DNA of 64,000 nt from Bacteroidales bacterium (GCA_016929525.1 JAFGIP010000087.1:17955-81954); one strand, 5' to 3'; counted from the first letter of the stretch, positions 46,157-56,209 are shown. Notes: generated from the sequence alone by a model not told the origin. A program made the numbers and translations.

Positions 46157-49100
46157 ATGAACCGGAGACTGGTTAGTTATTTTTTAGTTATAATAATTGT
46201 GACATTTTCTGCACAGTTAAGCGCACAGTTTTACAATGGTCATCAAATGACATTTGGTAAAAACCGTGTGCAGTATTCCGATTTCTACTGGTCGTTTATG
46301 AGGTTTGAACGTTACGATGTATACTATAACGAGCATGGTAAAGAGATTGCCGAATACACTGCAAAATATGCTGAGAAAGAACTTCAGCGTATTGAAAACA
46401 TGTTCGATTATAACCTGGATAAAAGAATCATATTACTTGTTTACAACAAGCTTTCTGATTTCAGACAAAGTAATATTGGCCTTATCACAGGTAAAGTTGA
46501 TAATAACATCGGGGGTGTAACAAAGGTTGACAGAAACAAGGTATTTATATATTTTGAAGGTGACTATCAGAAACTGGAGCAGCAAATTTCTGCCGCAATA
46601 GCAGAAGTACTTATAAATGAAATGATATATGGTATCGATTTTAAATCGAATGTCACAAGTTCCACCCTGATAAATCTTCCCAGCTGGTATATCGAGGGTC
46701 TTATTGCTTACATATCAAAAGACTGGGATATAGAAACTGAGAATCGGGTAAAAGACGGAGTGCTCAGAAAAAAATATAAGAAATTCAACCGCCTTGAAGG
46801 CGATGATGCAAGATATGCCGGACACTCATTCTGGCGTTATATTGCAGAAGTATATGGAGAAACTGTAATCCCAAGTATCCTTTACCTTACCAAGATCAAT
46901 AAAAATGCAAATATTGGATTTTTATATGTAGTAGGAGCTCCTATTAAAGATCTTTCCCGCGACTGGCATGAATATTATAAAAAACAATACTCTGACTATA
47001 ACAACCCGGATATTATTCCAACAGAAGGACTTGTAAAGAAAAAGCCTCATAAAAAAAGGGTATATAAACAGATCAGGATTAATCCGAATGGAAAATATCT
47101 TGCTTATGTAACCAACCAAATGGGGCAGTATAAAATATGGATACATAATCTGGAAACCGGTAAAAGAAAAAAAATTCTAAAGAGAGAACATAAGCTGGAA
47201 CAAATTACAGATTATTCTTTCCCGGTACTTGCATGGCACCCTTCCGGCAGAATTTTAACTTTTATTACCGAAGAAAAAGGCGGCCTGAAATTATATTATT
47301 ACACATTCGGTGAAAAGGAACTGTATGAACGAAATCTCCTGTACTTCGAAAAGGTTCTTGACTTTTCATTCTCACAAGACGGAAGTCTTTTGGTTCTTTC
47401 AGCAATTAAAGACGGGCATTCGGATATTTATGTTCACAATCTTGCAGCGGCAACTAACTATCAGGTAACAAATGACCATGCAAATGATTTTCATCCTCGT
47501 TTCATTAATAATTCACAACAAATTATATTCAGTTCCGACCGAAGATCGGATTCGTTAAGTATTGAAGCAACGAATGAAAAGACAGGATTATCAAAAGATC
47601 TTTTTATTTATGATTATACTTCACATTCCGACATTCTTATGCGCCTTTCTAACGATAAATATGTAAATAAGGTACAGCCTTTAGAAACAGGTAGAAATAA
47701 GTTTATATCATTAAGTGATCGAAACGGGATATTCAATCGTTATTATTCAAAATTCGATAGTACATTAAGTTTTGTCGATACAACAGTACATTACAGGTAC
47801 TTCGCCGAAACAGAACCACTTACTGACTATCCACGTAATATTCTGGAGCATGACTACAACCCAAAAGCAGGTACAGTTGCAGAAATAATTTTCAAAAATG
47901 GCAGATATTACATGTATAACAGGAACAGTGATCCTGTTGATAAAGATTTTGATGAGATACTCCCTGTAACCGACTTCAGGAAATCTCTTACTAAAAAGCT
48001 CGAACTTAAAGATAGTTTGCAAAATATAGTTACAATAGAAATACCCATCGACTCAGTAAGAAATAATGCGATCATCTATCAGGAAGATACTGTTAGTTTT
48101 GAAAGTAGTGAGATTGATATTAATAACTATATTTTCGAAATTGAAAGAATCAATCTTTACAACAGTACTTTAAAAGAAAAAAAAATTAATGTGAAAGTTG
48201 TTGAAGAACTGAAGGATGAAAAGCCAAAAGTGCGTATTTATCAAACAGCGTTCTACCAAAGCTATGTTATAAGCCAGATCGATTTCAGTTTTCTAAGCGA
48301 ATCGTATCAGGCATTTACCGGTGGGGCTGTGTATTTTAATCCGGGAATTAATGCCTTGATTAAAATTGGCACAAATGATCTTTTCGAAGATTATAAAATT
48401 ACAGGAGGATTCCGGTTACCACTTGATTTCCAGAGCAGTGAATACCTTCTCAGCTTTGAAAATCTTGAAAAACGCCTCGATCGTCAGTTTATTTTCCATC
48501 GGCATTCTTTTAAAAATTTCGGGAATTCCGAAAGTACTGAACTTGTTAAAACCATCTCTAATGAGCTCTCCGGAGTATTCCGTTATACTTTCAATCAAAT
48601 TGCGGCTTTTGTTACTACCATTGGATTAAGAAGTGATAAGAATGTTTTCATATCCGATTTATATTATGGTAATCTGACAAGTGTATTGGAAAAACCTAAT
48701 ACCTATAAATTGTGGAGTACACTAAAAGGCGAATATATTGTAGATAATACGAGGTTTTTAGGTATTAATCTCTATGGCGGCACGCGTATGAAGATATTCG
48801 GGGAATACTATCAGCAGTTAAACGACAGGCATGACAATCTTTTTGTAGTAGGTCTGGATATTAGAAACTATCTTGTCATCCACCGCAACCTGATATGGGC
48901 TAACCGTTTTGCTACGAGTACATCTTTTGGAAGTGCAAAGCTGATTTATTATCTCGGAGGTGTTGACAATTGGACAAATGTCACCCCTTTTAAAACGCCT
49001 ACTTTTATTCCGTTAACAGAAATCAGGATTGACGAATCAGAAAACTACGCCTACCAGGCTGTAGCTACCAACATGAGGGGATTTTCACAAAATATCCGAA

Positions 49101-49465
49101 ATGGTAACAACTTTGCTTTGATCAATACTGAAATACGTTGGCCGGTTATAAGTTACCTGGTAAACCATCCTTTAAGCAATGCATTCTTACAAAACTTTCA
49201 GGTTATTGGTTTTTTCGATATAGGAGCAGCATGGTCAGGGTTAAATCCCTGGTCGAATGAAAATGCATACGACAACGATGTTTGGGTTGATGGGTCTGTA
49301 GAAATAGAAATAGATACCGACAGAGAGCCGGTTGTAGCAGGTTACGGATTCGGAGTACGCTCACAGTTATTTGGTTATTTTGTACGTTTCGATTGGGCAT
49401 GGGGAATAGAAAATATGCAAGTACTGCCAAGAATTTTTTATCTTTCGCTTTGTCTTGACTTTTAA
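46157..49465 (+). CDS. Large outer-membrane protein: inactive peptidase_MA-like, PD40 propeller and barrel
   Basis: The 1102-residue protein has a signal peptide (about 1-24, ending SAQLSAQ). An N-terminal region (about 60-230) resembles peptidase_MA/gluzincin domains in LPSWYIEGLIAYISKDWD. The place where HExxH would stand reads AIAEVLINEMI, so zinc catalysis is unlikely. The middle (about 290-560) has TolB/DPP4-like PD40 strands (IRINPNGKYLAYVTNQMGQYKIW, ILTFITEEKGG, IIFSSDRRSD). The C-terminal 400 residues look like an outer-membrane barrel of the BamA/surface-antigen kind (GTRMKIFGEYYQQL, AVATNMRGFSQNIRNGNN, ending FYLSLCLDF with a terminal Phe). It may tether a propeller at the outer membrane. 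The function is unknown. Confidence 0.78.
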   Translation: MNRRLVSYFLVIIIVTFSAQLSAQFYNGHQMTFGKNRVQYSDFYWSFMRFERYDVYYNEHGKEIAEYTAKYAEKELQRIENMFDYNLDKRIILLVYNKLSDFRQSNIGLITGKVDNNIGGVTKVDRNKVFIYFEGDYQKLEQQISAAIAEVLINEMIYGIDFKSNVTSSTLINLPSWYIEGLIAYISKDWDIETENRVKDGVLRKKYKKFNRLEGDDARYAGHSFWRYIAEVYGETVIPSILYLTKINKNANIGFLYVVGAPIKDLSRDWHEYYKKQYSDYNNPDIIPTEGLVKKKPHKKRVYKQIRINPNGKYLAYVTNQMGQYKIWIHNLETGKRKKILKREHKLEQITDYSFPVLAWHPSGRILTFITEEKGGLKLYYYTFGEKELYERNLLYFEKVLDFSFSQDGSLLVLSAIKDGHSDIYVHNLAAATNYQVTNDHANDFHPRFINNSQQIIFSSDRRSDSLSIEATNEKTGLSKDLFIYDYTSHSDILMRLSNDKYVNKVQPLETGRNKFISLSDRNGIFNRYYSKFDSTLSFVDTTVHYRYFAETEPLTDYPRNILEHDYNPKAGTVAEIIFKNGRYYMYNRNSDPVDKDFDEILPVTDFRKSLTKKLELKDSLQNIVTIEIPIDSVRNNAIIYQEDTVSFESSEIDINNYIFEIERINLYNSTLKEKKINVKVVEELKDEKPKVRIYQTAFYQSYVISQIDFSFLSESYQAFTGGAVYFNPGINALIKIGTNDLFEDYKITGGFRLPLDFQSSEYLLSFENLEKRLDRQFIFHRHSFKNFGNSESTELVKTISNELSGVFRYTFNQIAAFVTTIGLRSDKNVFISDLYYGNLTSVLEKPNTYKLWSTLKGEYIVDNTRFLGINLYGGTRMKIFGEYYQQLNDRHDNLFVVGLDIRNYLVIHRNLIWANRFATSTSFGSAKLIYYLGGVDNWTNVTPFKTPTFIPLTEIRIDESENYAYQAVATNMRGFSQNIRNGNNFALINTEIRWPVISYLVNHPLSNAFLQNFQVIGFFDIGAAWSGLNPWSNENAYDNDVWVDGSVEIEIDTDREPVVAGYGFGVRSQLFGYFVRFDWAWGIENMQVLPRIFYLSLCLDF

Positions 49466-49467
49466 TT

Positions 49468-49839
49468 ATGATGGATATTCAACAAATTCTTATTCTTTGT
49501 CTGACCGGGATCCTGGCAGGAATTATAGCCGGCGGGCTGGGAGTAGGTGGGGGCATTATCATTGTTCCCGCTCTGGTTTTTATCTTTGGTATGACTCAGC
49601 ATGAAGCACAGGGAACAAGCCTGGCAGTTTTATTACCACCTATAAGTATACTTGCTGTAATAAGCTATCATAAGAAAGGTTTTATTAATTATAAATTTGC
49701 TATAATTCTTGTGGTTGCATTTGTTCTTGGAAGTTATCTTGGCGGATTATTCGCTGTTCATCTTCCGGAGCGAACATTAAAAAAGATATTTGGCGTTCTG
49801 ATGCTGGTTGCCAGTTTAAAAATAATATTTCAAAAGTAG
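49468..49839 (+). CDS. Half-size TSUP (TauE/SafE) permease
   Basis: The 123-residue protein covers one TSUP repeat, with about four transmembrane segments: GILAGIIAGGLGVGGGIIIVPAL, then GTSLAVLLPPISILAVISY and VVAFVLGSYLGGLFAVHL. Normal TSUP carriers have two such repeats (about 250 residues), so this one would have to dimerise. Such half-size forms are known among Bacteroidota. TSUP members move sulfite, sulfonates or sulfoacetate, but the substrate here is unknown. It begins 2 bases after the preceding gene and is followed by an amidohydrolase, so all three may be one transcript. Confidence 0.85.
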   Translation: MMDIQQILILCLTGILAGIIAGGLGVGGGIIIVPALVFIFGMTQHEAQGTSLAVLLPPISILAVISYHKKGFINYKFAIILVVAFVLGSYLGGLFAVHLPERTLKKIFGVLMLVASLKIIFQK

Positions 49840-49878
49840 ACTAACTGTTATTAGTTAAATTGTAATAAATATAATGCA

Positions 49879-51075
49879 ATGACTATATCAAAAGGAACTA
49901 TTGCAAGATATACCGAAGATTTTTTTCCTGAAATACTTCAGACAAGAAAATACTTGCATAAAAATCCGGAATTATCATTCGAAGAATATAAAACAGCTCA
50001 GTTTATTAAAACTGAATTAAAAGAGTTGGAAATTGAGTTCTCAGACGGATATGTAAAAACCGGTATAGTAGGAATAATCAAAGGGAAAAATCCCGGGAAA
50101 AAAACAGTTGCATTGCGAGCTGATATTGATGCACTTCCAATACAAGAGTTGAATGAAACAGATTATAAATCAAAAATCCCGGGAGTTATGCATGCCTGCG
50201 GTCACGATGTTCACACCTCTTCTTTACTGGGTACTGCAAAAATTCTTCAGCACCTTAAAGATCAGTTTGAAGGAACCGTTTTGCTTGTTTTTCAGCCTGG
50301 TGAAGAAAAGCTGCCCGGAGGAGCAAAATTAATGCTTGAGGCAGGAGCATTAAAAAACCCCAAACCGGATATCATAATCGGGCAACACGTGATGCCCGGC
50401 TTACAATCCGGGAAAGTTGGTTTCCGGCAGGGCATGTACATGGCAAGTACCGATGAAATTTATTTGACAGTAAAAGGAAAAGGAGGACATGCTGCCATGC
50501 CGCATCAGGTTACCGACTCGGTTCTGATTGCATCACACATAATTGTTGCCCTGCAGCAGATTGTGAGCAGAAATGCAATACCATTTATACCGACAGTACT
50601 TTCATTTGGTAAAGTTGAAGCGAAAGGTGCCACTAACATAATACCCGCTGAAGTAAAAGTGGAAGGTACATTTCGGACTATGGACGAAACCTGGCGTAAA
50701 GAAGCTCATAAAAAAATAAAAGCCATATGCGAATCGGTTTCCACTGCAATGGGAGCAAGCTGCGATATAGAGATAAAACCAGGATATCCTTTCTTGATCA
50801 ATGATGATGAAATAACAAAAAAGGCCAAAACATACGCTGAAGATATTCTTGGAAAGAATGAAGTTGTCGATCTCGATCTAAGAATGACCGCCGAAGATTT
50901 TGCGTATTATTCTCAACAATTTCCTTCAACATTTTACCGGCTTGGAATTACAGATAAAAAAGGGAAAAATAGCCACCCGTTACATTCACCTTATTTCGAT
51001 ATCGATGAGGAGGCGCTGAAAACAGGTATGAAGCTGATGGCATGGCTCGCTGTTTCTTTCCTGAATGAAACTTAA
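49879..51075 (+). CDS. M20D-family amidohydrolase (N-acyl amino acid / peptide amidase)
   Basis: The 398-residue metallohydrolase has the N-terminal catalytic domain motifs VALRADIDALPIQE, MHACGHDVHTSSLLGTA and VFQPGEEKLPGGAKLM with the catalytic Glu. A dimerisation domain follows (GKGGHAAMPHQVTDSV), and the final metal ligand lies in the C-terminal segment containing NSHPLHSPYFDIDEEAL. These fit M20D peptidases, such as hippurate hydrolase, IAA-amino acid hydrolase and N-acetyl-diaminopimelate deacetylase. Which substrate is used is not decidable here. Confidence 0.9.
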   Translation: MTISKGTIARYTEDFFPEILQTRKYLHKNPELSFEEYKTAQFIKTELKELEIEFSDGYVKTGIVGIIKGKNPGKKTVALRADIDALPIQELNETDYKSKIPGVMHACGHDVHTSSLLGTAKILQHLKDQFEGTVLLVFQPGEEKLPGGAKLMLEAGALKNPKPDIIIGQHVMPGLQSGKVGFRQGMYMASTDEIYLTVKGKGGHAAMPHQVTDSVLIASHIIVALQQIVSRNAIPFIPTVLSFGKVEAKGATNIIPAEVKVEGTFRTMDETWRKEAHKKIKAICESVSTAMGASCDIEIKPGYPFLINDDEITKKAKTYAEDILGKNEVVDLDLRMTAEDFAYYSQQFPSTFYRLGITDKKGKNSHPLHSPYFDIDEEALKTGMKLMAWLAVSFLNET

Positions 51076-51116
51076 ACAGGAGATTTACGTTCAATCAGAT
51101 ATTTCTGAAAAAAACT

Positions 51117-51147
51117 TTTTAATTAAAAATTTTTGAACATACTTTTG
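51117..51147 (+). promoter_or_regulatory. Promoter of the ferredoxin gene
   Basis: TACTTTTG at 51140-51147 is an exact TAnnTTTG box. It lies 19 bases after TTTT at 51117-51120, a near match to the -33 TTTG. The leader to the ATG at 51179 would be about 25 bases. Confidence 0.55.
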
Positions 51148-51178
51148 TTCTCTATTAAATTACAAAAACAGATTAGAC

Positions 51179-51346
51179 ATGGCTTACGTAATTAATGATG
51201 ATTGTACTGCATGCGGCACTTGCATTGATGAATGTCCTGCGGACGCTATTTCAGAGGGTGATATCTACGTGATTGACCCGGAGGCTTGTACCGATTGTGG
51301 AGCATGTGCTGATGTATGTCCGGTTGAAGCTATATCTCCGGAATAA
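51179..51346 (+). CDS. Two-cluster 4Fe-4S ferredoxin
   Basis: This 55-residue gene is easily missed by length cut-offs. It starts MAYVINDDCTACGTCIDECP and has a second cluster, CTDCGACADVCP. Each is a CxxCxxCxxxCP motif in the pseudo-twofold pattern of clostridial-type 2[4Fe-4S] ferredoxins. The protein is strongly acidic. It probably serves as a low-potential electron carrier for pyruvate:ferredoxin oxidoreductase, hydrogenase or Rnf-type complexes. It has its own promoter (51117-51147) and terminator (51368-51396), so it is a monocistronic unit. Confidence 0.93.
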   Translation: MAYVINDDCTACGTCIDECPADAISEGDIYVIDPEACTDCGACADVCPVEAISPE

Positions 51347-51367
51347 TAACTTTGCAGCATATCAGCA

Positions 51368-51396
51368 AAAGACCTGCCCTATTGGCGGGTCTTTTT
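51368..51396 (+). terminator. Rho-independent terminator after the ferredoxin gene
   Basis: AAAGACCTGCC pairs with GGCGGGTCTTT (one G-T pair), with a loop of about four bases, followed by TTTTTG. It lies about 20 bases after the stop codon. Confidence 0.85.
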
Positions 51397-51450
51397 GTTT
51401 ACCGTATTTTATATATTTACATTATTCTTAACCTTGCTAAATAATAATTA

Positions 51451-52746
51451 ATGGACATTCTCTATCTCTTTATCGGTTTTATTTCCGCTTCACTAATCTC
51501 ATGGCTTATCTTTAAGGCAAAAAGCGCCGGAGTTACACAGGAGAATGTATTACTACAAAAACAACTCGGTGATATTAAAAATGAACTCCGACAAAAAGAT
51601 GATTCATTATTTGCTTTGAATGCTCAGTTAAGCGTTAAAGATACCGAGCTTAAAAACCAGGACACAAGATTGCAGGAACAAAAAAAAGAGATGATCGAGA
51701 TTAGAGAGAAACTCAACAGTGAATTCAGAAACCTTGCCAATGAAATCTTAGAAGAAAAGTCGAAGAAATTTACGGAACAGAATAAAACCAATCTCGATCA
51801 GTTACTGAAACCGCTGGGCGAACGTATTAAGGAATTCGAGAAGAAAGTTGATGAAACATATGATAAAGAAGCACAACAACGCTTCTCTCTTAAAGAAGAA
51901 GTAAAAAGACTTGCCGAATTAAACCAGCAGATAAGCAAAGATGCCAACTCACTGACAAAAGCTTTAAAAGGTGATTCAAAAACGCAGGGTGACTGGGGCG
52001 AAGTGATTCTTGAAAGTATCCTGGAAAGGACTGGTTTAAGGAAAGGTTACGAATACACAGTGCAGGATTCATTCTCAGGAGAAGAAAACAAGCGTTATCA
52101 GTCTGATGTTATTGTGCATTACCCGGGTGAAAGAAGTATAATAATCGATTCAAAAGTATCTCTTACTGCATATGAGAAATACATTTCAGCCGAAAATGAA
52201 GCAGAGAGAAAAGAGGCACTTAAAGCTCACCTGGTATCGGTAAAAAACCATATCAGTATACTCGACCAGAAAAAATACCAGGATATTGAAGAAATCAAAA
52301 CTCTTGATTTTATTATAATGTTTATGCCTGTAGAACCTGCATACCTTTTGGCTATACAACATGAACCTCAGTTATGGAACTATGCTTACGAAAAACGAAT
52401 TCTTCTGATAAGTCCCACCAATCTCGTAGCTGTATTAAAAATGATCGAAAGCCTCTGGAAACAGGAATTTCAAAACCGTAATGTAATTGAAATAGCACAA
52501 CAGGGAGGTGCTTTGTACGACAGCTTTGTACTGCTGAGTGAGAACCTTATAAAACTTGGAAAGAAAATAGATGAAGCTTCCGTAACCTATAAAGATTCAA
52601 TGAAAAAGATCTCCGAAGGTAAAGGCAACCTGGTCAGTCGTGTTGAAAAACTAAAAAAACTGGGTGTTAAAGCAAAGAAAAACCTGCCTGAAAGCCTTTT
52701 AAACAGGGCTTTGGAAAATGATGACACAACAGAAGTAAATGAATAA
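51451..52746 (+). CDS. rmuC: DNA recombination protein RmuC
   Basis: RmuC is a predicted nuclease-fold protein that limits inversions at repeats; its biochemical role is incompletely known. The 431 residues include one N-terminal membrane segment (about 3-22), a long coiled coil (about 25-130), and the RmuC core with ALKGDSKTQGDWGEVILESILERTGL, YQSDVIVHYPGERSIIIDSKVSLTAYEKY, FIIMFMPVEPAYLLAIQ and ISPTNLVAVLKMIESLWKQE. The core is complete and the length is normal. Confidence 0.94.
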   Translation: MDILYLFIGFISASLISWLIFKAKSAGVTQENVLLQKQLGDIKNELRQKDDSLFALNAQLSVKDTELKNQDTRLQEQKKEMIEIREKLNSEFRNLANEILEEKSKKFTEQNKTNLDQLLKPLGERIKEFEKKVDETYDKEAQQRFSLKEEVKRLAELNQQISKDANSLTKALKGDSKTQGDWGEVILESILERTGLRKGYEYTVQDSFSGEENKRYQSDVIVHYPGERSIIIDSKVSLTAYEKYISAENEAERKEALKAHLVSVKNHISILDQKKYQDIEEIKTLDFIIMFMPVEPAYLLAIQHEPQLWNYAYEKRILLISPTNLVAVLKMIESLWKQEFQNRNVIEIAQQGGALYDSFVLLSENLIKLGKKIDEASVTYKDSMKKISEGKGNLVSRVEKLKKLGVKAKKNLPESLLNRALENDDTTEVNE

Positions 52747-53035
52747 TGACTATATTTCAGTTATTTTGGTTACAGAAATTATTGTTGACATCCAAGAAAA
52801 TTGTATTTAGCTTAAACGGCAATTATTCATATCAAAATTGTTATTTTACAAATAAATCCGACCAGCTCCTTAACATCACGATGGGTTAACCTGCAACCCG
52901 ATAGTTATTTCATTAAGACCTGAAGCTTAAACTAAATCCAATAAGTGAAGTGTGCTGTCTAAACTGTCTTTTTAAAAAAGAATGGTAACAACTGATAAAC
53001 CGGTTTACGCGCTGTTTTAAATAAAATATTTACAA

Positions 53036-56000
53036 ATGAAAATAAAAAAGTATTTCTCAATCCTCCTGATCCTGAATATTTATTTATTCGTTAATGCCCA
53101 AACTTACTCATCGGGAGACAGCCTGGTGATTTTCTATCCTGATGATTTTGATTCAGTGAATCATTTCCCGTCATTTGCTATTATCAACGAACCTGAAGTT
53201 TCTTCCGGGTTGCCTGCGGAATGGGAGTTAACGCCGGATTTTTCTTCAGCAGGCGGAAGAGAATATGCCACCATAAGTATTGATGAAGGAATCGATTTAT
53301 ATGGAACAGGAGAAGTCACAGGTCCATTAAGAAGGAATAATACTTCCATTACACTTTGGAATACCGATAATTATGCCTATGGAACAGATAATGGCCGCAG
53401 GTTGTATCAGTCACATCCTTTTTTAATGGGAGTGCGCGCCGATGGTTCTTCATTTGGTATTATTGCAGATAATACATGGAAAATGTATATCGATTTGACC
53501 GACACTGAAATAATTTTCAGCTCTGAAGGTCCCTCCTTCAGGGTTATTATATATGAGGCTTCTTCACCGATGGAAGTAGTTCAACAACTATCCAGTCTCA
53601 CCGGAAAAATCGATCTGCCGCCAATGTGGGCGCTGGGTTATCATCAGTGCCGGTATTCATATTACCCCGATTCCAGGGTACGAGAGATAGCCGATGAATT
53701 TCGCAACAGGAAACTGCCCTGCGATGTTATCTGGATGGATATAGATTATATGGACGGCTTCAGGATTTTCACCTTCCATCCCACCCGATTTCCCGATCCC
53801 GACGGTCTGAACAGCTATCTTCACGATCTGGATTTTAAATCGATATGGATGATCGATCCGGGGGTTAAAGAAGAAACCGGCTATTTTGTTTATGACCAGG
53901 GAACTTCCGGTGATTATTGGGTACAAACCAACTCCGGAACCGAATATAATGGTAATGTCTGGCCGGGTTCCTGCGCATTTCCTGATTTTACTATGCCCGA
54001 TGCACAGGACTGGTGGGCAGGCTTATATCCTGATTTCATCGGTACAGGAATTGACGGGGTATGGAATGATATGAACGAGCCCTCGGTATTTAGTGAATCG
54101 TCAGGAACAATGCCGGAAAATAATCATCACCGTGGAGGTGGTGAACTGCCTGAAGGATCACACCTGCGTTATCATAATGTATATGGGTATCTGATGGTAC
54201 GTTCAACACGGGAAGGAATTATACTTTCGCAGCCAGATAAGCGCCCCTTTGTGCTCACACGTTCTAACTTTCTTGGCGGGCAGAGATATGCAGCTACATG
54301 GACTGGAGACAATGTATCTTCCTGGGAGCATATGCAGTTATCAGTGCCGATGTCATTAACACTTTCTCTGTCCGGTCAGCCTTTAAACGGACCGGATGTT
54401 GGTGGTTATGTCGGTAGTCCTGGAGCTGAATTACTGGGACACTGGATGGCTCTTGGAGCTTTTTATCCGTTTTACCGGAATCATACCGGCTCGGGAACAG
54501 CAAACCAGGAACCCTGGGCACAGGGAACAGAAACCGAAGAAATATCAAGAGTCGCACTTCAAAGACGTTATCGACTGATGCCTTACTTGTATACACAATT
54601 TTATAAAGCATCGACTTCGGGAATACCTGTTATGCAACCAGTTTTCTTTGCCGACACCGATGATGCTGACTTAAGAGATGAACAGGAAGTATTCCTTTTT
54701 GGAAGTGATTTACTTATTATACCCAAGTGGGCCGAAAGTCCTTCTCTTCCTAAATCAGATACATGGAGAAGTATATCAATTGTGGGGGAAGATAGTAAGA
54801 ATGACCCCGTGCAACCTGATGTACGCTTAAAAAGCGGGGCAATAATACCCTTAGGGAATATTATTCAGAATACTGCAGAATTCTCAACCGATTCAGTTAC
54901 ATTACTTATTTCGCTCGATGAAAGTTATTCAGCTCAGGGAATTCTTTACGAAGACAGCGGTGATGGATATGAATACCAGTCGGGAAATTATCTTATCAGA
55001 AATTTTACTGCAGAAGATTATGGTATCGATTCAATACGCATTATATGCAGCAGGGAGGAAGGCAGTCTTGAACTTCCCGAAACAAATTATCATGCAGGAA
55101 TAGTAACCAGCTATTCTACATTTTATTCAGAATGGACTACCGATACCGTAATTTATATGGAAAGACCGGTTGATGTGCAGGTTGAAATCACATCACCGTT
55201 GGCAAACTCAATATTCGAGACTGACTCCAATATCACTATTACGGCAACCGCTGCAAGTGATGCTGATATTGCGCAACTTGATTTTTATGCCAATGGAACA
55301 GAACTTATCGGTACTGTTAGCAGTGCACCGTATGCGATTGAGTGGATAAGCGTGCCTGCAGGACATTACAATCTTAAAGCTGTTGCGGTTATAGATGAAG
55401 AACTTCAGGTAGAATCCGATCCGGTACCAATAGTTGTAGGTACATTTGGAGAAGGCTCTGTTCTTTACCAGGTTTGGGATGACATACCAGGGCCATATAT
55501 CAGTAACCTGACAAGTGATGAAAGATATCCCGACTCGCCAAGCTCAAGCAGTTTTCTTACATCGTTTGAAGCACCAATTGATGTAGCAGACAATTTTGGA
55601 TCCAGAATTATTGGTTATGTTCATCCTCCTTCAAGCGGTTACTACACCTTCACAATTTCCGGAGATGACTATTGCGAGTTATGGTTAAGTTCATCAGAAG
55701 CGGCAGGTAATCTGGAAATGATCGCTGAAGTACCCGGGTGGACGAACCCGTATGAATGGGGAAAATATCCTGAACAGCAGTCAGATGAAATTTGGCTTGT
55801 ATCCGGCAACAGGTATCTGATCCAGGCTTTACATAAAGAAGAACTATACGGTGATAATGTTGCAGTAGCCTGGGAATCTGATGTTATTCCATTTGAGATC
55901 ATCCCGGGTGATTATTTGTCGCCATATGATGCAACAGTTGATTCACAAACCATAAGATACTATAACAGGGAAATGGAAATATCTCCAAATCCGGCATCAG

Positions 56001-56209
56001 ATTATATTACAATTGAGATTACCAACGTTACCGGTACATATAATGCCGTAGTTTATGATATAATTGGTAAAAAAGTTATGCAGTTCAATCATGCGGCAGA
56101 TGATGACTACCAGTTACCTGTATTCTCATTACCCAATGGCATGTATTATCTTGAGGTAAAAGCAAGAAATTTCTTATCGGTTAAGAGCTTTATTATAGTA
56201 AAGAAATAG
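53036..56209 (+). CDS. Secreted GH31 alpha-glycosidase with PA14-like and T9SS sorting domains
   Basis: The 1057-residue protein has a signal peptide (MKIKKYFSILLILNIYLFVNA) and a GH31 N-terminal beta domain (about 30-180). The catalytic barrel follows (about 190-560), with the motif VIWMDIDYMDGFRIFTF, nucleophile Asp345 in DGVWNDMNEPSVF and likely acid/base Asp425 in ATWTGDNVSSWEHM. A C-terminal beta domain and a bacterial Ig-like module follow (about 715-800; ITSPLANSIFETDSNITITA). A PA14-like region (about 805-960; SGYYTFTISGDDYCELWLSSSEAAG) precedes the T9SS type A sorting domain (EMEISPNPASDYITIEITNV to the end). It probably cleaves alpha-linked glucans or xylosides outside the cell. The linkage is not decidable here. 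Confidence 0.9.
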   Translation: MKIKKYFSILLILNIYLFVNAQTYSSGDSLVIFYPDDFDSVNHFPSFAIINEPEVSSGLPAEWELTPDFSSAGGREYATISIDEGIDLYGTGEVTGPLRRNNTSITLWNTDNYAYGTDNGRRLYQSHPFLMGVRADGSSFGIIADNTWKMYIDLTDTEIIFSSEGPSFRVIIYEASSPMEVVQQLSSLTGKIDLPPMWALGYHQCRYSYYPDSRVREIADEFRNRKLPCDVIWMDIDYMDGFRIFTFHPTRFPDPDGLNSYLHDLDFKSIWMIDPGVKEETGYFVYDQGTSGDYWVQTNSGTEYNGNVWPGSCAFPDFTMPDAQDWWAGLYPDFIGTGIDGVWNDMNEPSVFSESSGTMPENNHHRGGGELPEGSHLRYHNVYGYLMVRSTREGIILSQPDKRPFVLTRSNFLGGQRYAATWTGDNVSSWEHMQLSVPMSLTLSLSGQPLNGPDVGGYVGSPGAELLGHWMALGAFYPFYRNHTGSGTANQEPWAQGTETEEISRVALQRRYRLMPYLYTQFYKASTSGIPVMQPVFFADTDDADLRDEQEVFLFGSDLLIIPKWAESPSLPKSDTWRSISIVGEDSKNDPVQPDVRLKSGAIIPLGNIIQNTAEFSTDSVTLLISLDESYSAQGILYEDSGDGYEYQSGNYLIRNFTAEDYGIDSIRIICSREEGSLELPETNYHAGIVTSYSTFYSEWTTDTVIYMERPVDVQVEITSPLANSIFETDSNITITATAASDADIAQLDFYANGTELIGTVSSAPYAIEWISVPAGHYNLKAVAVIDEELQVESDPVPIVVGTFGEGSVLYQVWDDIPGPYISNLTSDERYPDSPSSSSFLTSFEAPIDVADNFGSRIIGYVHPPSSGYYTFTISGDDYCELWLSSSEAAGNLEMIAEVPGWTNPYEWGKYPEQQSDEIWLVSGNRYLIQALHKEELYGDNVAVAWESDVIPFEIIPGDYLSPYDATVDSQTIRYYNREMEISPNPASDYITIEITNVTGTYNAVVYDIIGKKVMQFNHAADDDYQLPVFSLPNGMYYLEVKARNFLSVKSFIIVKK

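Noticed and set aside
52747..53035. tRNA or small RNA in the rmuC-GH31 gap
   Set aside because: No cloverleaf arms, CCA end or strong terminator hairpin could be made out.
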